Positions 24,081-35,082 of a stretch of 64,000 nucleotides of DNA are shown piece after piece (the first letter of the stretch is position 1; each line of letters begins with the position of its first letter). Location: NCBI GenBank assembly GCA_032164245.1, contig JAVMKO010000002.1, positions 175,032,920-175,096,919 on the forward strand. The letters are read 5' to 3'. The position numbers and the translations under genes are program-made. The notes beneath the pieces are model-generated. The model had not been told where the DNA came from and did no database searches. It saw nothing but the letters and a program-made list of their open reading frames with translations. The DNA comes from Sternotherus odoratus (taxonomy: Eukaryota; Chordata; Testudines; Kinosternidae).

Positions 24081-25137
24081 TAGCCTATATTTTAAAAACT
24101 TGGTCCAAATTCTCTCCACACATTTTTTTCTGGTCTCTCTCTCTCACCTCCAGCAGTATGGCAGCTATAGGAGCAATGCTGATATTAGGCAAATAACCCA
24201 TACCTACACACAATCCCCCTCAGAGATTCACAGCTTGACTTGCTGCTGGCTCAATCAATAATAATTTAGGCACAGATATCCATCTGGCTACATGCTGGCT
24301 AAGCAGGCGGGAGAGCAGCTCTATGGGACTAGAGTGAAGGAGAGGGCACACCATGGAATTGGCATCCCATCTTTCCGTGAGCATCCTGTTCTCCAGAGAG
24401 GGTAAGTTGTGTTCTGTTACCCTATGTTCATATAAGGGTTTATGGTTCCCCGCAACCAAAACCTTCCAAACAATTGGTAGATATGTAGGAGAGAGAGAAA
24501 AAAAAGTAGTGTGTCTTTGTACCTCACAGTCTTTAAGTTATCTCTGTTTTCATGGTTCCTGAAAGCTTACATTTTGCCAAGTTTTCATTTTATTTTAGAT
24601 AACACTCCCTAGAATGGAAAACCCATTGAGTAGGTAAAAAAATAATCTGTGAACCATAATAAATGGATTTCTGCCAATGACAGGTCATGATACAGAAAAA
24701 AAAAATCTGTGATGACCCTCTTTCCTCTACTCTCATTTATCTCCTACCAGTGTCCACTGATAGATTTCTGCTGTATGATTTATTGCAGAAAAACACCACC
24801 TAGAAATGGGCTTTTGATAAAATTGTTCAAGGATTCCTGGACAATAAATCCTAATCTTTACATGCATGCTGCAAGATGTTTCACCTTTCTTATGCTATAA
24901 ATAATATATGCCAAATGTGATAATAAATCCATACATTTAAGCACTGTTTGTGTAGTTTAGAAAGTAAAATTACAGTATGTAATCCTGATGTTAATAGCAG
25001 CTACATAATGCAGAGAATATTGATGGCAATATTTTTTTATTTGAGATCCAAATTTCTAGCACTTGTTGTACTTTGTGTTCCATAAGAAAATGTGTGAGAA
25101 GCATGACAGACACTCTGGGGCTTGAATCAACAGAGAT
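24081..25137. other. Unassigned sequence
   Basis: No gene or named repeat is recognised. Frames up to 79 codons on both strands lack domains. Confidence 0.4.
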
Positions 25138-25205
25138 GCTTCTTTAGCTCAACGGCAAAGCACCTGCTGAGGAAGTCAACTGTTCCAGTCTATGCAAAGA
25201 CCTCT
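25138..25205 (+). repeat. Possible tRNA-like SINE remnant
   Basis: The string ttagctcaacggcaaagcac resembles a Pol III box A, and ctgttccagtct about 35 bp later a degraded box B. The spacing fits a tRNA-derived head, but the similarity is short and no tail is seen. Confidence 0.3.
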
Positions 25206-26799
25206 CTCTCTTCATAATAAATCAGCTACATCAGAAGTGTGTGATAGCATCAGTCACCTTCCTATGACCCCAGTACTGTTACATTGGTGTTAAATGTATA
25301 GGACTCCAGCATTTAAAGCTCTCTATATACTATAAACTCAAGGTCTGGTTGTTGCTTAATGGTACAAAGAAATGAGAGTTAAGTATAACTTGGCTGCCTT
25401 GCATATATTTGCTCTGGCAATGAGTCTAGGCCTAAGGATTGACTTTTATTACTGCTCCTTCTACCGCCTGGAAAATACTGCAAAGTATTTGTCTCCAAGT
25501 AGCCAGACAAAGAGTGCAGATCTTGATCTAGAATGTAAAAGTGAGCTAATGAAATATATGCCATTACAGGATACAGCTTGGCCACAATACCCTCTGCTGT
25601 GTAGAAAAGAAAAAAAAGGAAGGCGAAGAATGATTTCAGGGGAAAGGTAAGAACATGAAAAGTGGATATGAAAGAGAAAACTCAACTAGAGGTAAAAATA
25701 ATAATGGTAATAATTAGTGCGTCCATGGAGACAAAGACATTCAAATTTCAAACAAGGAAGTCACCATGTGTCATTTTTGACTGACACTTCTGTTGTGTTT
25801 TTTTTACCTCTATTCCTAATTCTGTAATATCTACCTGATGCTTATTTTTCTAACAAAAAAACAAAATTAACAATATCTACCATGTTGCCTTTGCAAGAAG
25901 ATAAAATTGCCACAGTATTTCCCCCACACAATTATTTGTCAGGGTATCTCTAAAGATTTAAGGGTAAAGTCCCTTTCCAAATGTACCTGTACTCGCAAAG
26001 CAAAGCAAAGCAAGAGGAAAAGAGAAACTGAAGAAAAAATATTTAATTTAATTGGAAGGGGGAAACTCAAGTAAATAATATGTTTGGTTTCAGCAGTGTC
26101 CTCTGATCTATACTGAAGGTCACAGACAGAGATGCCACAGAAGTTATGATTATGTGAAATGAAGTGAGAAACAATCATTTAGAGTAATAAACACTTTTAG
26201 TATCTATAAAGTGTCCTGTTCACTGAAATTGTCTGCCAGGTGTGTCTGCCTGTCTGTAGTACACTTGGATAATCTTATGTTGAAATGACAGCAATATGTG
26301 TTATTCTTAGAAATACATGAATAATGTTGGGTTGAATGAAAGGAAGCTCACCTCACTTCTCCAGTACACAGCAGAAACATCTCCCTCTAGTTTGCCTAGC
26401 TGAAACATAAAGCCCTCCATCTTCAATTCGTCGATTCAAAAAACCATGAAAACTCAGGTAATTTTCTTCGTATAATCCTCCATCCCCACAGACACAAGAC
26501 AGACTAAACTATATTTGGAACTACAGTTTTAGGGTGCTTATTTCTCTCTGGGCAACATGTTTGACAACTGAGAGGAGAATCTTCTAACAAAGCAGTGGCA
26601 GGCTATCAAATCTCTCCTTGTACATTACTGTATTTGGCAGTTCACGAAACTCTTGCTTTCAATTTGTTGTTTTTATAAATGGAATCAAGACTGTCTTGCT
26701 TCCTAGACCAACCACCTTTCTTAGATCACATACTGTACCTCCAGCCATTTTGGATTCTTAAAATAGTCTTCTTCCCTGTCCTCTTGGAAAAACGACTAT
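25206..26799. other. Unassigned AT-rich sequence
   Basis: The 92-codon plus frame at 25372-25650 begins with a moderately hydrophobic stretch but has no recognisable family. I treat it as chance. Confidence 0.35.
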
Positions 26800-27075
26800 G
26801 GGCTTGTCTCCACCTACTGGGGAAAGGACTAGGAGTTGAATTAGTGGGTCTTGTGAAGACCCGCTAAAACGATCACTGATCGCTCTCACATCGACTCCTG
26901 TACTCCACCAGAACAAGAAGCATAAGGTAAGCCAAAAGGAGTGTTTCTCCCATCAACCCAGCATGGTGTAGACACTCCAATAAGTCGACCGAAGGTACGC
27001 TGACTCCAGCTACGTTATTCACGTAGCTAAAGCTAGTACCTTAACTCGACTTAGCCAGGGAGTGTAGACCTGCCC
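26800..27075. mobile_element. TIR element with GTCTACAC/GTCGA motifs
   Basis: The left end gggcttgtctccacctac and the reverse-complemented right end gggcaggtctacactccc match well. Inside, aataagtcgacc and ttaactcgacttagcc recall the larger element at 46359-47335, so the two probably belong to one family. A TSD is not clear (flanks tat and ttt). Non-coding. I do not assign the superfamily. Confidence 0.6.
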
Positions 27076-27811
27076 TTTGTGAAACAGAAACTATTATTTC
27101 ACTAGTCTATTATCTCTCCTCTTTGCCATTCTTGGGATCATGGTTTCTCATATCATGTTACTTCAAATTTCTCCTATTGTATGTATTTCTCCTACTGTAT
27201 GTATTTTTGGAGAAAATATTTAACTATTAGTTTAAAAAAATGGGTAGAGGTTTCTGAGCACAAGTTCAGAGAACACATTTTAATGAAAAGGATGGCTCCA
27301 AATTCATTTATCACATGATTATGGTTTGTAATATCATAGTTTATACCCTCCAAAAGGATTTCAGGATCTCACCGAAAACCAACAAAATAGGATGTTGATC
27401 TGCTTAACATATCAAAGCCCTCCATCACATCATGGAGTCTTCAGGAATGTCTTCAGTTGGACCCAACCATCTTTTTTCAAATTTAAAGACGTGTGGTAAC
27501 CTTTTCTTTTGTTTTATTTATTAGTTATTTTTCCACTTTTTGTCTGGGACTCAAAACTGGAACTACCAGAAGTCTCAGGAGAGAGCACATTTTTACAGTG
27601 TTGCTAGCCCAATACTGGAAACCAAAGAGGTTCAGATGAGCTGCAGAAAATCATCTTAGCTATTGAGAGCTTATCTGAACTTTTGAGGTTTACCTAGCAC
27701 CAACAACAGGTAGAGCTGGTTGAGTACTAGAAACCCTTATTTAGACACGTTATTTGTTGAAACAAGGCAATATCTGAGGAATAATGCATTCAACATACTG
27801 TATTAAAAAGG
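27076..27811. other. Unassigned sequence
   Basis: No gene or named repeat is recognised; the last 14 bp are the 5' target-site duplication of the PLE piece that follows. Confidence 0.4.
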
Positions 27812-27908
27812 ATCAGAGCGGTAGCCGTGTTAGTCTGGAATAGCAGAGGTAACAAAGAGTCCTGTGGCACCTTAATGCTTTAAGATGCCACAGGACTCTT
27901 TGTTACCT
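27812..27908. mobile_element. Minimal Penelope-like insertion with inverted tail
   Basis: A 97-bp insertion has an exact 14-bp target-site duplication, ctgtattaaaaagg (27798-27811 and 27909-27922). It contains gtagccgtgttagtctgg, the antisense PLE terminus. It then holds an almost perfect palindrome: aacaaagagtcctgtggcac and its reverse complement around a short aatgcttta-type loop. PLE copies are known for terminal repeats in direct or inverted orientation. This looks like an extremely truncated copy that kept both inverted tails. Confidence 0.7.
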
Positions 27909-27922
27909 CTGTATTAAAAAGG

Positions 27923-28232
27923 GACAAGCATAGGGAGTATGCAACTGCTGAGAAGGTTAAATGCTGGGCCCACCATATTTGACACTGCAGAGAGGGGTAC
28001 AGAGAAGCCAACGGAGGAGGGGCAAAAGTGTGGCCAGTGAATGCTTTACTACCGATACAGAGGTACCTTTTCTGTTACTGACATTCCTGGCACATGTCTT
28101 TGTCCAACTCCACAACACCTCTTCAACCAGCTAACATAGAGGCCCAGAAGCCCTTTCTCCTAATAAGCTGAATGTAGTTTTCTGGATCACTCTCCTACAC
28201 TTCTCTGTGTCACTGGCACTGATATGCAACAC
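27923..28232. other. Unassigned sequence
   Basis: Nothing recognised in this roughly 300-bp gap. Confidence 0.35.
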
Positions 28233-28788
28233 AGAGGGCCAGTGTAACCTCTAGGTGAACTAGGCAACCGCCTAAAGTGCCAAGATTTGGGGGCGCCAAA
28301 AAGAGGTGCCCCAAATTTTTTTTTACACTACTGCTGGAAAACGAATGAATAAAGAAAAGAGAAATGTCGTTGAAAATGCATTTAACTTGTTGTTCTCTCA
28401 TACATTACAGCTATAGCCTACGCCAGCTCTGTGTTGCAGGCACAAACATACTGCTTCACTATGGTACAAAGTGGCAATGTCGTCATTTTTCTCATTGCGC
28501 GCAGCCATTACCTATTCTGACAGGCTGTCTCCAATGCTAAGTTTACTAGTTTTCAGAGGTTGTCGACTGAGGTTAACTATTTTTGTTGAGTTGTTTCAGA
28601 TCTAAGATTCTGGCAAGTACTACTGCATCATTTCGCTAATACTTTGTGTCAATTGTGTGTGTATGTTAAGTATTTGAATGTATATGTTTATGTGCGAATA
28701 TGCATGTATAGGTTGTTGAAATTTGTCATGTTGATATTGTCAGTTGTTATATGACGGAGTAGCCGTCATTCTTATTTTATAAATTTTA

Positions 28789-29850
28789 CTAGCGAAAATA
28801 CCCGGCGTTGCTCGGGTCAGTCGGAGGTGGGGAGGGGGCAGAGAGCTGAGCGAGTGCGGGGTCCATTGAAGGGGGCAGAGAGCAAACCTGACACCCCCAC
28901 TTCACCCCCCCGACCAAACCCGACACCCCCACCTCACCCCCCCCGACCAAACCCGACACCCCCACCGCACTTACCCCTCGACCAACCCCGACTCACATTT
29001 TCACACCCCCCACCCAAACCCAACACCCCCACTTCTCCCCCTACCAACCCCAACACCCCCTGACCAACACCCACGCCTCACCCCCCGTAGACCAAACCTG
29101 ACACACCCACCTCACTTCCCCCCCCAACCAAACCCGACACCCCTACCTACCACCACAAACAAACCCGACACCCACACCTCACTTACCCCTCGACCAACCC
29201 CGACCCCCCTCCTCAACCCCCAACCAAACCCAACACCCCCACCTTACCCCCCACCAAACCCAACACCCCCTGACCAACCCCAACCCCCACACCTCACCCC
29301 TCACCCACCCCGACACCTTCCCACCCCCCCCCCCGACCAAACCCAACACCCCCGGCTCACTTACCCCCCGACCAAACCCGACACCCCCACCTTACCCCCC
29401 AACCAAACCCGACACCCCCACCTCACCCCCCAACCAAACCCGACACCCCCACCTCACCCCCCGACCAAACCCAACACCCCCACCTCACCCGACACCTCTA
29501 CCTCACTTACCCTCCGACCAAACCCAACTCGGGTCCATCGGAGGTTGGGAGGGGGCAGAGAGCTGAGCGAGTGCGGTGTCCGTTGGAGGGGGTATTATGA
29601 CATCATAACTATGTCACAGAGAACAGCAGCTGCCCAGCTGATGTGATTGGCCTTTAAATAATTTCACCCCTGGGGGGCGTCAGAGGTGAGATTTGAAAAA
29701 TTTTCGACTCTTACCCTTATTAGGACCCCAAGACCTCTAACTGTAGCAAATTTCAAGTCTCTAGCTCAAACGGTGTGGAAGGAGTAAGCGCAAATACATA
29801 CACGCATACATACATGCACGCATACACCATTTGACTTTTATATATATAGA
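28789..29850 (-). mobile_element. Non-autonomous Helitron, copy 3
   Basis: On the minus strand it starts tctatatatataaaagtc at 29850 after an A and ends with the hairpin and CTAG at 28792-28789 before a T. The ends and interior match copy 2 (23061-24080) almost throughout in reverse orientation. It is about 40 bp longer, consistent with an extra minisatellite unit near 28900. It interrupts an older hAT-like element at 28233-30058. Confidence 0.88.
28885..29515. repeat. Minisatellite in Helitron copy 3
   Basis: Reverse complement of the array in copy 2: units carry accaaacccgacaccccc with ctcaccccccg or cacttacccct joins. The 78-codon Pro/Thr-rich frame at 28827-29063 is repeat-derived, not a gene. 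Confidence 0.85.
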
Positions 29851-30289
29851 TTAATAACAATAATTGGATATTCTAAAGGTAGAATAAAATGTAGTAAATT
29901 TTGATATGAAAGAATGAAGGAAGGAAGTATACATAACTAAAAAGGGTGTATTTTTGAAAGTTTATAATAAGCGATGCTCTGGGTGGAGGAGAGAGGGAAG
30001 TGGGGGCCGCAAGGTGGAAGTTTTGCCTAGGACACAAAATATCCTTGCACCGGTCCTGGTAACACCCCATCATAAGATCCTCCCCATACTCACCAAAGTC
30101 TGTTTGGATGTTTTGTGAGATCCATCATGTTTGCAGTTGGTAGGGAAGTCACCAAATGGTTCCCACAGACGTAACAGAGGCAGTTATCAGTATTTCTAAT
30201 GACCAAGTCCCTTAGTACTTCACCCTGTCTGTCTAACAAAGGTAGTCTCATCTCCTGCTGAGATCTCCATATGTGTGAGGAATTATCTT

Positions 30290-31040
30290 CTTCTTCCTCT
30301 GTGGTATCTCTATTACTGGAGGTTTGCAGTCATGGTAGCCCATTCTGTGTGGTCCTCTGTTAGCCTCTGTGTGGCTGAATAGGCCTTTTAATCTGACCAA
30401 GATACTTCATTGTCCATCCAAGATCTTCTTCCTCTGCCTTGTGTTCTTCTGCCATCCAGGGCCTGTAAATGTGCATCACCCACTGAATCACTAACAATGG
30501 CCCTGCAAATTGAATCTTTTCATAAGATCTGAGTTCCAATTATCTCTAATACTCCTTTGTTGGTTGAGTGGTATTTTCAGAATTCTTCTAAAATACCAGA
30601 ATTCAAAGGATATTGATTATTTGGTTCCCATGTTTCAAAACCATAATTTGATATAGACCAAAATAAGTTTTTAAGAATTTGAATCTAGTCTTCAGATTTG
30701 TTTCCTCTCTCATCAGATGATTATTCTTCCAGAATGTCTTTTTCACTTCTGCTATTCTGCTGCTGACTTCAATATCCAGTCTTTCATCTTCTGTAATGAT
30801 CTATCCTAAACATCAATAATTTTTCACTTGTTATACAGCTGTGTTGTTCACTGGGTTTGAATGTTTTCCCAGGGTCCTTGCATATCACCTTAGTTTTTGT
30901 CTTGTTCACATTCAACTCTAGATAATTTTCTTTGCCATATTCATATAAAATCTCCACTAACTTCATCCAAACTTCTGAATCAGCCAACAGCACTGTGATA
31001 TCTGCACAGTGAATGTTATTCACCTATTTTCTAGTCACTT
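30290..31040 (-). pseudogene. LINE reverse transcriptase and C-terminal remnant
   Basis: The minus frame at 30784-31023 begins NNIHCADITVLLADS, a degraded form of the RT core with the YADD-type box (here CADI). It is followed by ELNVNKTKTKV, the usual N.KTK motif downstream. Further 3' (30290-30780) are frameshifted remains of the C-terminal domain and a tail with gaagaagaaga. The catalytic box is mutated and several frame breaks are visible, so it is dead. It is a non-LTR element outside CR1; the clade is not assigned. Confidence 0.7.
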
Positions 31041-31436
31041 TAATACCTTCTTCTGTTCCTTCAATTAATCATCAGTCTCCTCTATTTCTCCTTTGTAAGT
31101 GAGTCATGAAACTGGCATTCTTAACTGGAAGATCAAGACAACCAATACTGAGGTGCCCCTATAGGTCCCTCACAATGCCCTTATATGCTGAATAATTCCA
31201 TCTCTCTCTTCTCTCTCAGTTCAGCAACTCTAGCCTCAAGATTCTGTGCAGGGGCTCTGAGGACTATGAACAGCTTGCACCAGGTGTGCCTGTATACCAC
31301 TCTTTCACTAAGAAGGCAACTAATTATATATGCAGGACTCTCTTCAGTGAGCTGAGCACCCCTCATGCTGAATATACTGTTGCTGGTTTTCCACCTCCGT
31401 TGGTGATAGTGGGGTTTTATTCATACTAGACGCAGT

Positions 31437-31586
31437 GGGTATGTCTACACTGCAATAAAAAACCTGTGACACTGAGTCTCTGCACCCAAGTCAATTGACT
31501 TGGATTTGTGAGACTCCGGCTGCACGGCTAAAAATTGCAGAGTACACATTCAGGCATGGGTTTTTTATTGCAGTGTGAACATACCC
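31437..31586. mobile_element. MITE with GGGTATGTCTACACTGCA ends
   Basis: A 150-bp element with near-perfect ends: gggtatgtctacactgca, then ataaaaaacc on the left; ggttttttattgcagtgt and gaacataccc on the right. It also has an inner palindrome around caagtcaattgacttg. Same family ends as 3114-3399. Flanking bases do not give a clear TSD. Confidence 0.7.
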
Positions 31587-33839
31587 TGCATGTTTCATCT
31601 TTAACTTAGAAGCCCAACAATTTTATTAATGTCTTTTATTTCATATATTTTCTTTACTAGCAACTAATTCCTAAACCACCTACTCCACTCAGTGCCAAAT
31701 TCACCTGTGTTCACTTTATCTGGAGCTTCTTTCCACTCAAGAATGAGTCTCCCACCACTAGTTTTGCATTTATACCTTCCCAGTACGAAACACAAGGACC
31801 TGGCTCCTCCCACAGACTTAATCACTATCAGTCACCCTGACCCTACAAAGACAATCACTTGATCTTACCTGTAACTAATGCACTTCAAACACTCACTATG
31901 ACTCACTGACATCAAAGACACTCATTTTATTACCTTCGGAAAAGCCTAGTTCAAAGAGATTAGTTTCAATTGCTCTAATAAGCAGTAGGGTCCGAACAAT
32001 TAACTAATGCCTTCTACAATAACTGGTTTTTATAGTTTATGCTTTAAAGCCCAAATTTAAATTTTCCAAATTTTTAAACAATCCAAATTCCTTTTTATAG
32101 GTTCATATTAACAGAAAACAAACAATTGAAAATAGTGGAGGCCAACTCCCTTGTAGTCTGGCCCCTATTCAGCAAAGCACTTAAGCACATGCTCAAGTCT
32201 CAGTGTCAGTGAAGTGAAAATTGTGCTGCTACCTGCGTCTTCTCTTTCAGGTTTTTGGGGGTCTTTCTCTACCTGAGAAATCCAGGGGCATAAACTCCCC
32301 TTACAAGGGTAAGTTTGCTTTAGAAGTGGAGAAAACTTTTTTAAAACTGTGGTTCTACTGAACACGTATATCAATAAAATCATAAAATCGAACGCATTGT
32401 TCTCCCTTCTACAAGCTGGAGTAATGCTAAATACAGCAAGTGGGAAAATAAAGAAAAGAAATCTTTTCTGTCATCTTCTGGTTCAAACTCTGAGGAGAGT
32501 AAGACTGAGATAATTTATGGGAGAGTAATGATCTGCATCTGGAATCTCTAGTTCAACCTGCCACATGACTGAGCTAGTTTTTATAAAGAACCTTAGCAAG
32601 CTGGCGCCACAGCAAATGAAGAAAATGAGTTTAATCACTTTACAAGCTTGCTGACTTGTGGTCTTGATGGCTAGATCTGAATGAGACATGGGGGAAATAG
32701 TGGCAAAAAATATGTTGGATGCGTATGCAGTTGATGGTTGATTTTTTTTTCCTTTTGGTATGTCAGACATGCAAAAACAAGTAGATTTTAACTGCCATAC
32801 ACTAAAGTCTAGTGATCACACTATGAAAGATGTGCAAGCACTGAAATACCTGTTAACCACATCTATCCACTGAGTCCGCAAGGCAACTCAAGGCACATAG
32901 AGATAAGTGGGTATGTAAGTAGTGGGGCAGGTAGGAAAAAGCCTCCCTGAGCAGAAGTATCAAGATCTATGTGGCTGCATTTGCAATATCTCTGAATAAT
33001 ATTCTTCCAGTACTAGCAACTGATTGACAAAAGAACAATGCTTTAAGTCACAACAAGTAGGACATTTTTACAAGCTACAAATTAAGGGTGATACTCTACA
33101 CTCTGGAATAACTTTGCTGATTGTGTATCAGCCAATGATTCAATTCAGGGACAAGTAAGCGAGGTAGGAAGTGAATGTGGGTTAGAAATGGAGCAGTTCA
33201 GTATCAGCTATTGATTTGGAATTGTGCTGAAGTTCTGATTTTGAGAAACCATATAGAGTTGAAGGAGCCATAATAAAACAGAGACAAAGTGAACATTTAC
33301 CCTACATCTATCTATCTTTAATATAGAATTTGTTTGTACTTTATCTTTTAGGGTAATCGCTTCAAGTTAAACACTGAAGTCAATGGAGCCAGGGTTTCAC
33401 CTTGAGCTTTTATCTTCAGTGTCTCAATTTTGGATTCTGAAGAGGAAAAAAAGTTAACAATCAATATGCCATTGTCTCCAGGGCCCCAATACTACATCAG
33501 AACAGGTACAATTGCAAGACAGTACATGATAAAGGCCCAAGATAGTAGTGTAAATCTCTATGTGAATATATGAGAGCCTACAGATTAAGAACAGCCAGGA
33601 CTACTTCATGGTCATCCATGTTTCTTTTTAATAAAGCGGGTTTTTTTTAAGGATGGACATAGCTATCAAAGCATGGGTACCAAAGGCTTCTAACTTAGCT
33701 AATGAATATAGAACAACCACTTATGTGCCTGAAAATAAACCAGTGCAAATATTTAAAAGTGTCACAACCGAGTTTGTATATCTTTAAGAACTTTTCTACA
33801 GACACAAACTGTACCGCTTTATCTAGACTAGTGTAGTTA
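31587..33839. other. Unassigned sequence
   Basis: No gene or named repeat is recognised. A 95-codon minus frame at 32483-32770 has no domain I know. Confidence 0.4.
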
Positions 33840-34400
33840 AAGCAGTAATAACCTCCCTTTGCATGGCCAGCTCTATCAGTATAAAGATGTCTTTTACCTG
33901 GGACACTGACTCACATAGGGGCTGGCAGCAGGGAACAAATTTGGGATCTCTTGAGCTTAATACATGTCCCTCTACTGCCTGAGCTAAACAGACATGTCTC
34001 TCTTAACCACTGCTGTAGAAGGCTCGTTAATCTCTAGGTGGCCTAGCTAACACTAGAAGGGGACAGAGTGCCATTCTGAGGAAGCAGGGATTACATATTC
34101 CCCCTGGGCAGGGAAGCCTATCCCAAGCTTCAGAAACTTCCTAGCTGAAGTGCCTGAAGTCACCATATGGGCCACCACTTGTAATGCTAATGCACAGGCA
34201 TTGGCAGCAGGAATCAAACCTGGGACCTCTTGAACTAAATGCATGAGCCTCTACTGCATGAGCCAAAAGATGTGTTTCATAGCCAAGGCTCTAAAGGATA
34301 TCAGTCTCTAGCTTACCTAGCCACCACAAGACAGGGACAGAGTGCCATTCCAAGCAAGCAGGGCTTACATAGCTATTCCCATTTTGGAAGGGGTGTAAAC
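33840..34400 (-). repeat. Two tandem tRNA-like SINE units
   Basis: On the minus strand two heads carry Pol III-like boxes. Unit 1 has box A tggctcatgcagtagagg (34265-34248) and box B ggtttgattcc (34220-34210). Unit 2 has box A tagctcaggcagtagagg (33986-33969) and a decayed box B (33942-33932). The shared segment ggacagagtgccattc (plus strand) recurs at 34061 and 34335, so the period is about 275-279 bp. The tRNA of origin is not assigned. No TSD between units is evident. Confidence 0.6.
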
Positions 34401-34996
34401 TATACTAGTATAACTATATCAGCATAACTTCACTAAGAGGACCACACCAATTTAACTATTTCCATTGAAAAATATTACCCCTCACTGAAATAGTTAATCT
34501 AGTACAAAATTTTTTTTATAGACCACGCCTAAATACTTGTTCCAAATGAGGAAAACCAGCATGAATTAATGAGCCCAAGAAGACATGTCTATTGTAATAT
34601 CAGTTTAAGTATCAGTTCATAATAAACTAGAGTCTGTTCTGCCAGGAATGACCAAAAAAAAAAAATGGTTCTCCCACACACATAGTGCACTGATCTTTTT
34701 TTTTCCAGATTAGAAGGAAATGGCCAGACTATTTTAATGGTTTGTTGGCTTCTAGAAAACGATGGAAAAATCATAGTTTTCCATGAAAATAAATACAAAA
34801 TGCCACCCAGAAATCTATGGCATCATAATTCCCTTATTACCAGGATGTTCAGACACATATACACATCTTTCCTATTTGTCAATATACAAAGAATAAAGAA
34901 TAGATACACGACTGGATCATGCATTTCTTCTTCATTACAAGCAGCAACCAATTGCACCTAAATTCTACCCTGATGGGCATATAAAGAAAAACACAG

Positions 34997-35000
<4 letters not shown>
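34401..35000. other. Unassigned AT-rich sequence
   Basis: No gene or repeat is recognised apart from short T- and A-tracts. Confidence 0.4.

Positions 35001-35080
<80 letters not shown>
35001..35080. repeat. (GA)n microsatellite
   Basis: About 40 uninterrupted GA dinucleotides. A perfect tract of this length is likely to be length-polymorphic. Confidence 0.98.

Positions 35081-35082
<2 letters not shown>

Larger units (their letters stand above)
28233..30058. mobile_element. hAT-like element hosting a Helitron
   Basis: The left end agagggccagtgtaacc and the reverse-complemented right end aggaccggtgcaagg are imperfect inverted repeats. Both continue inward with ctaggtgaactaggc / gtgtcctaggcaaaac. 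Flanks gcaacac and gtaacac could be a degraded 8-bp TSD. The original element is about 764 bp once the Helitron is taken out. No transposase frame is left. Family placement is tentative. Confidence 0.5.
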
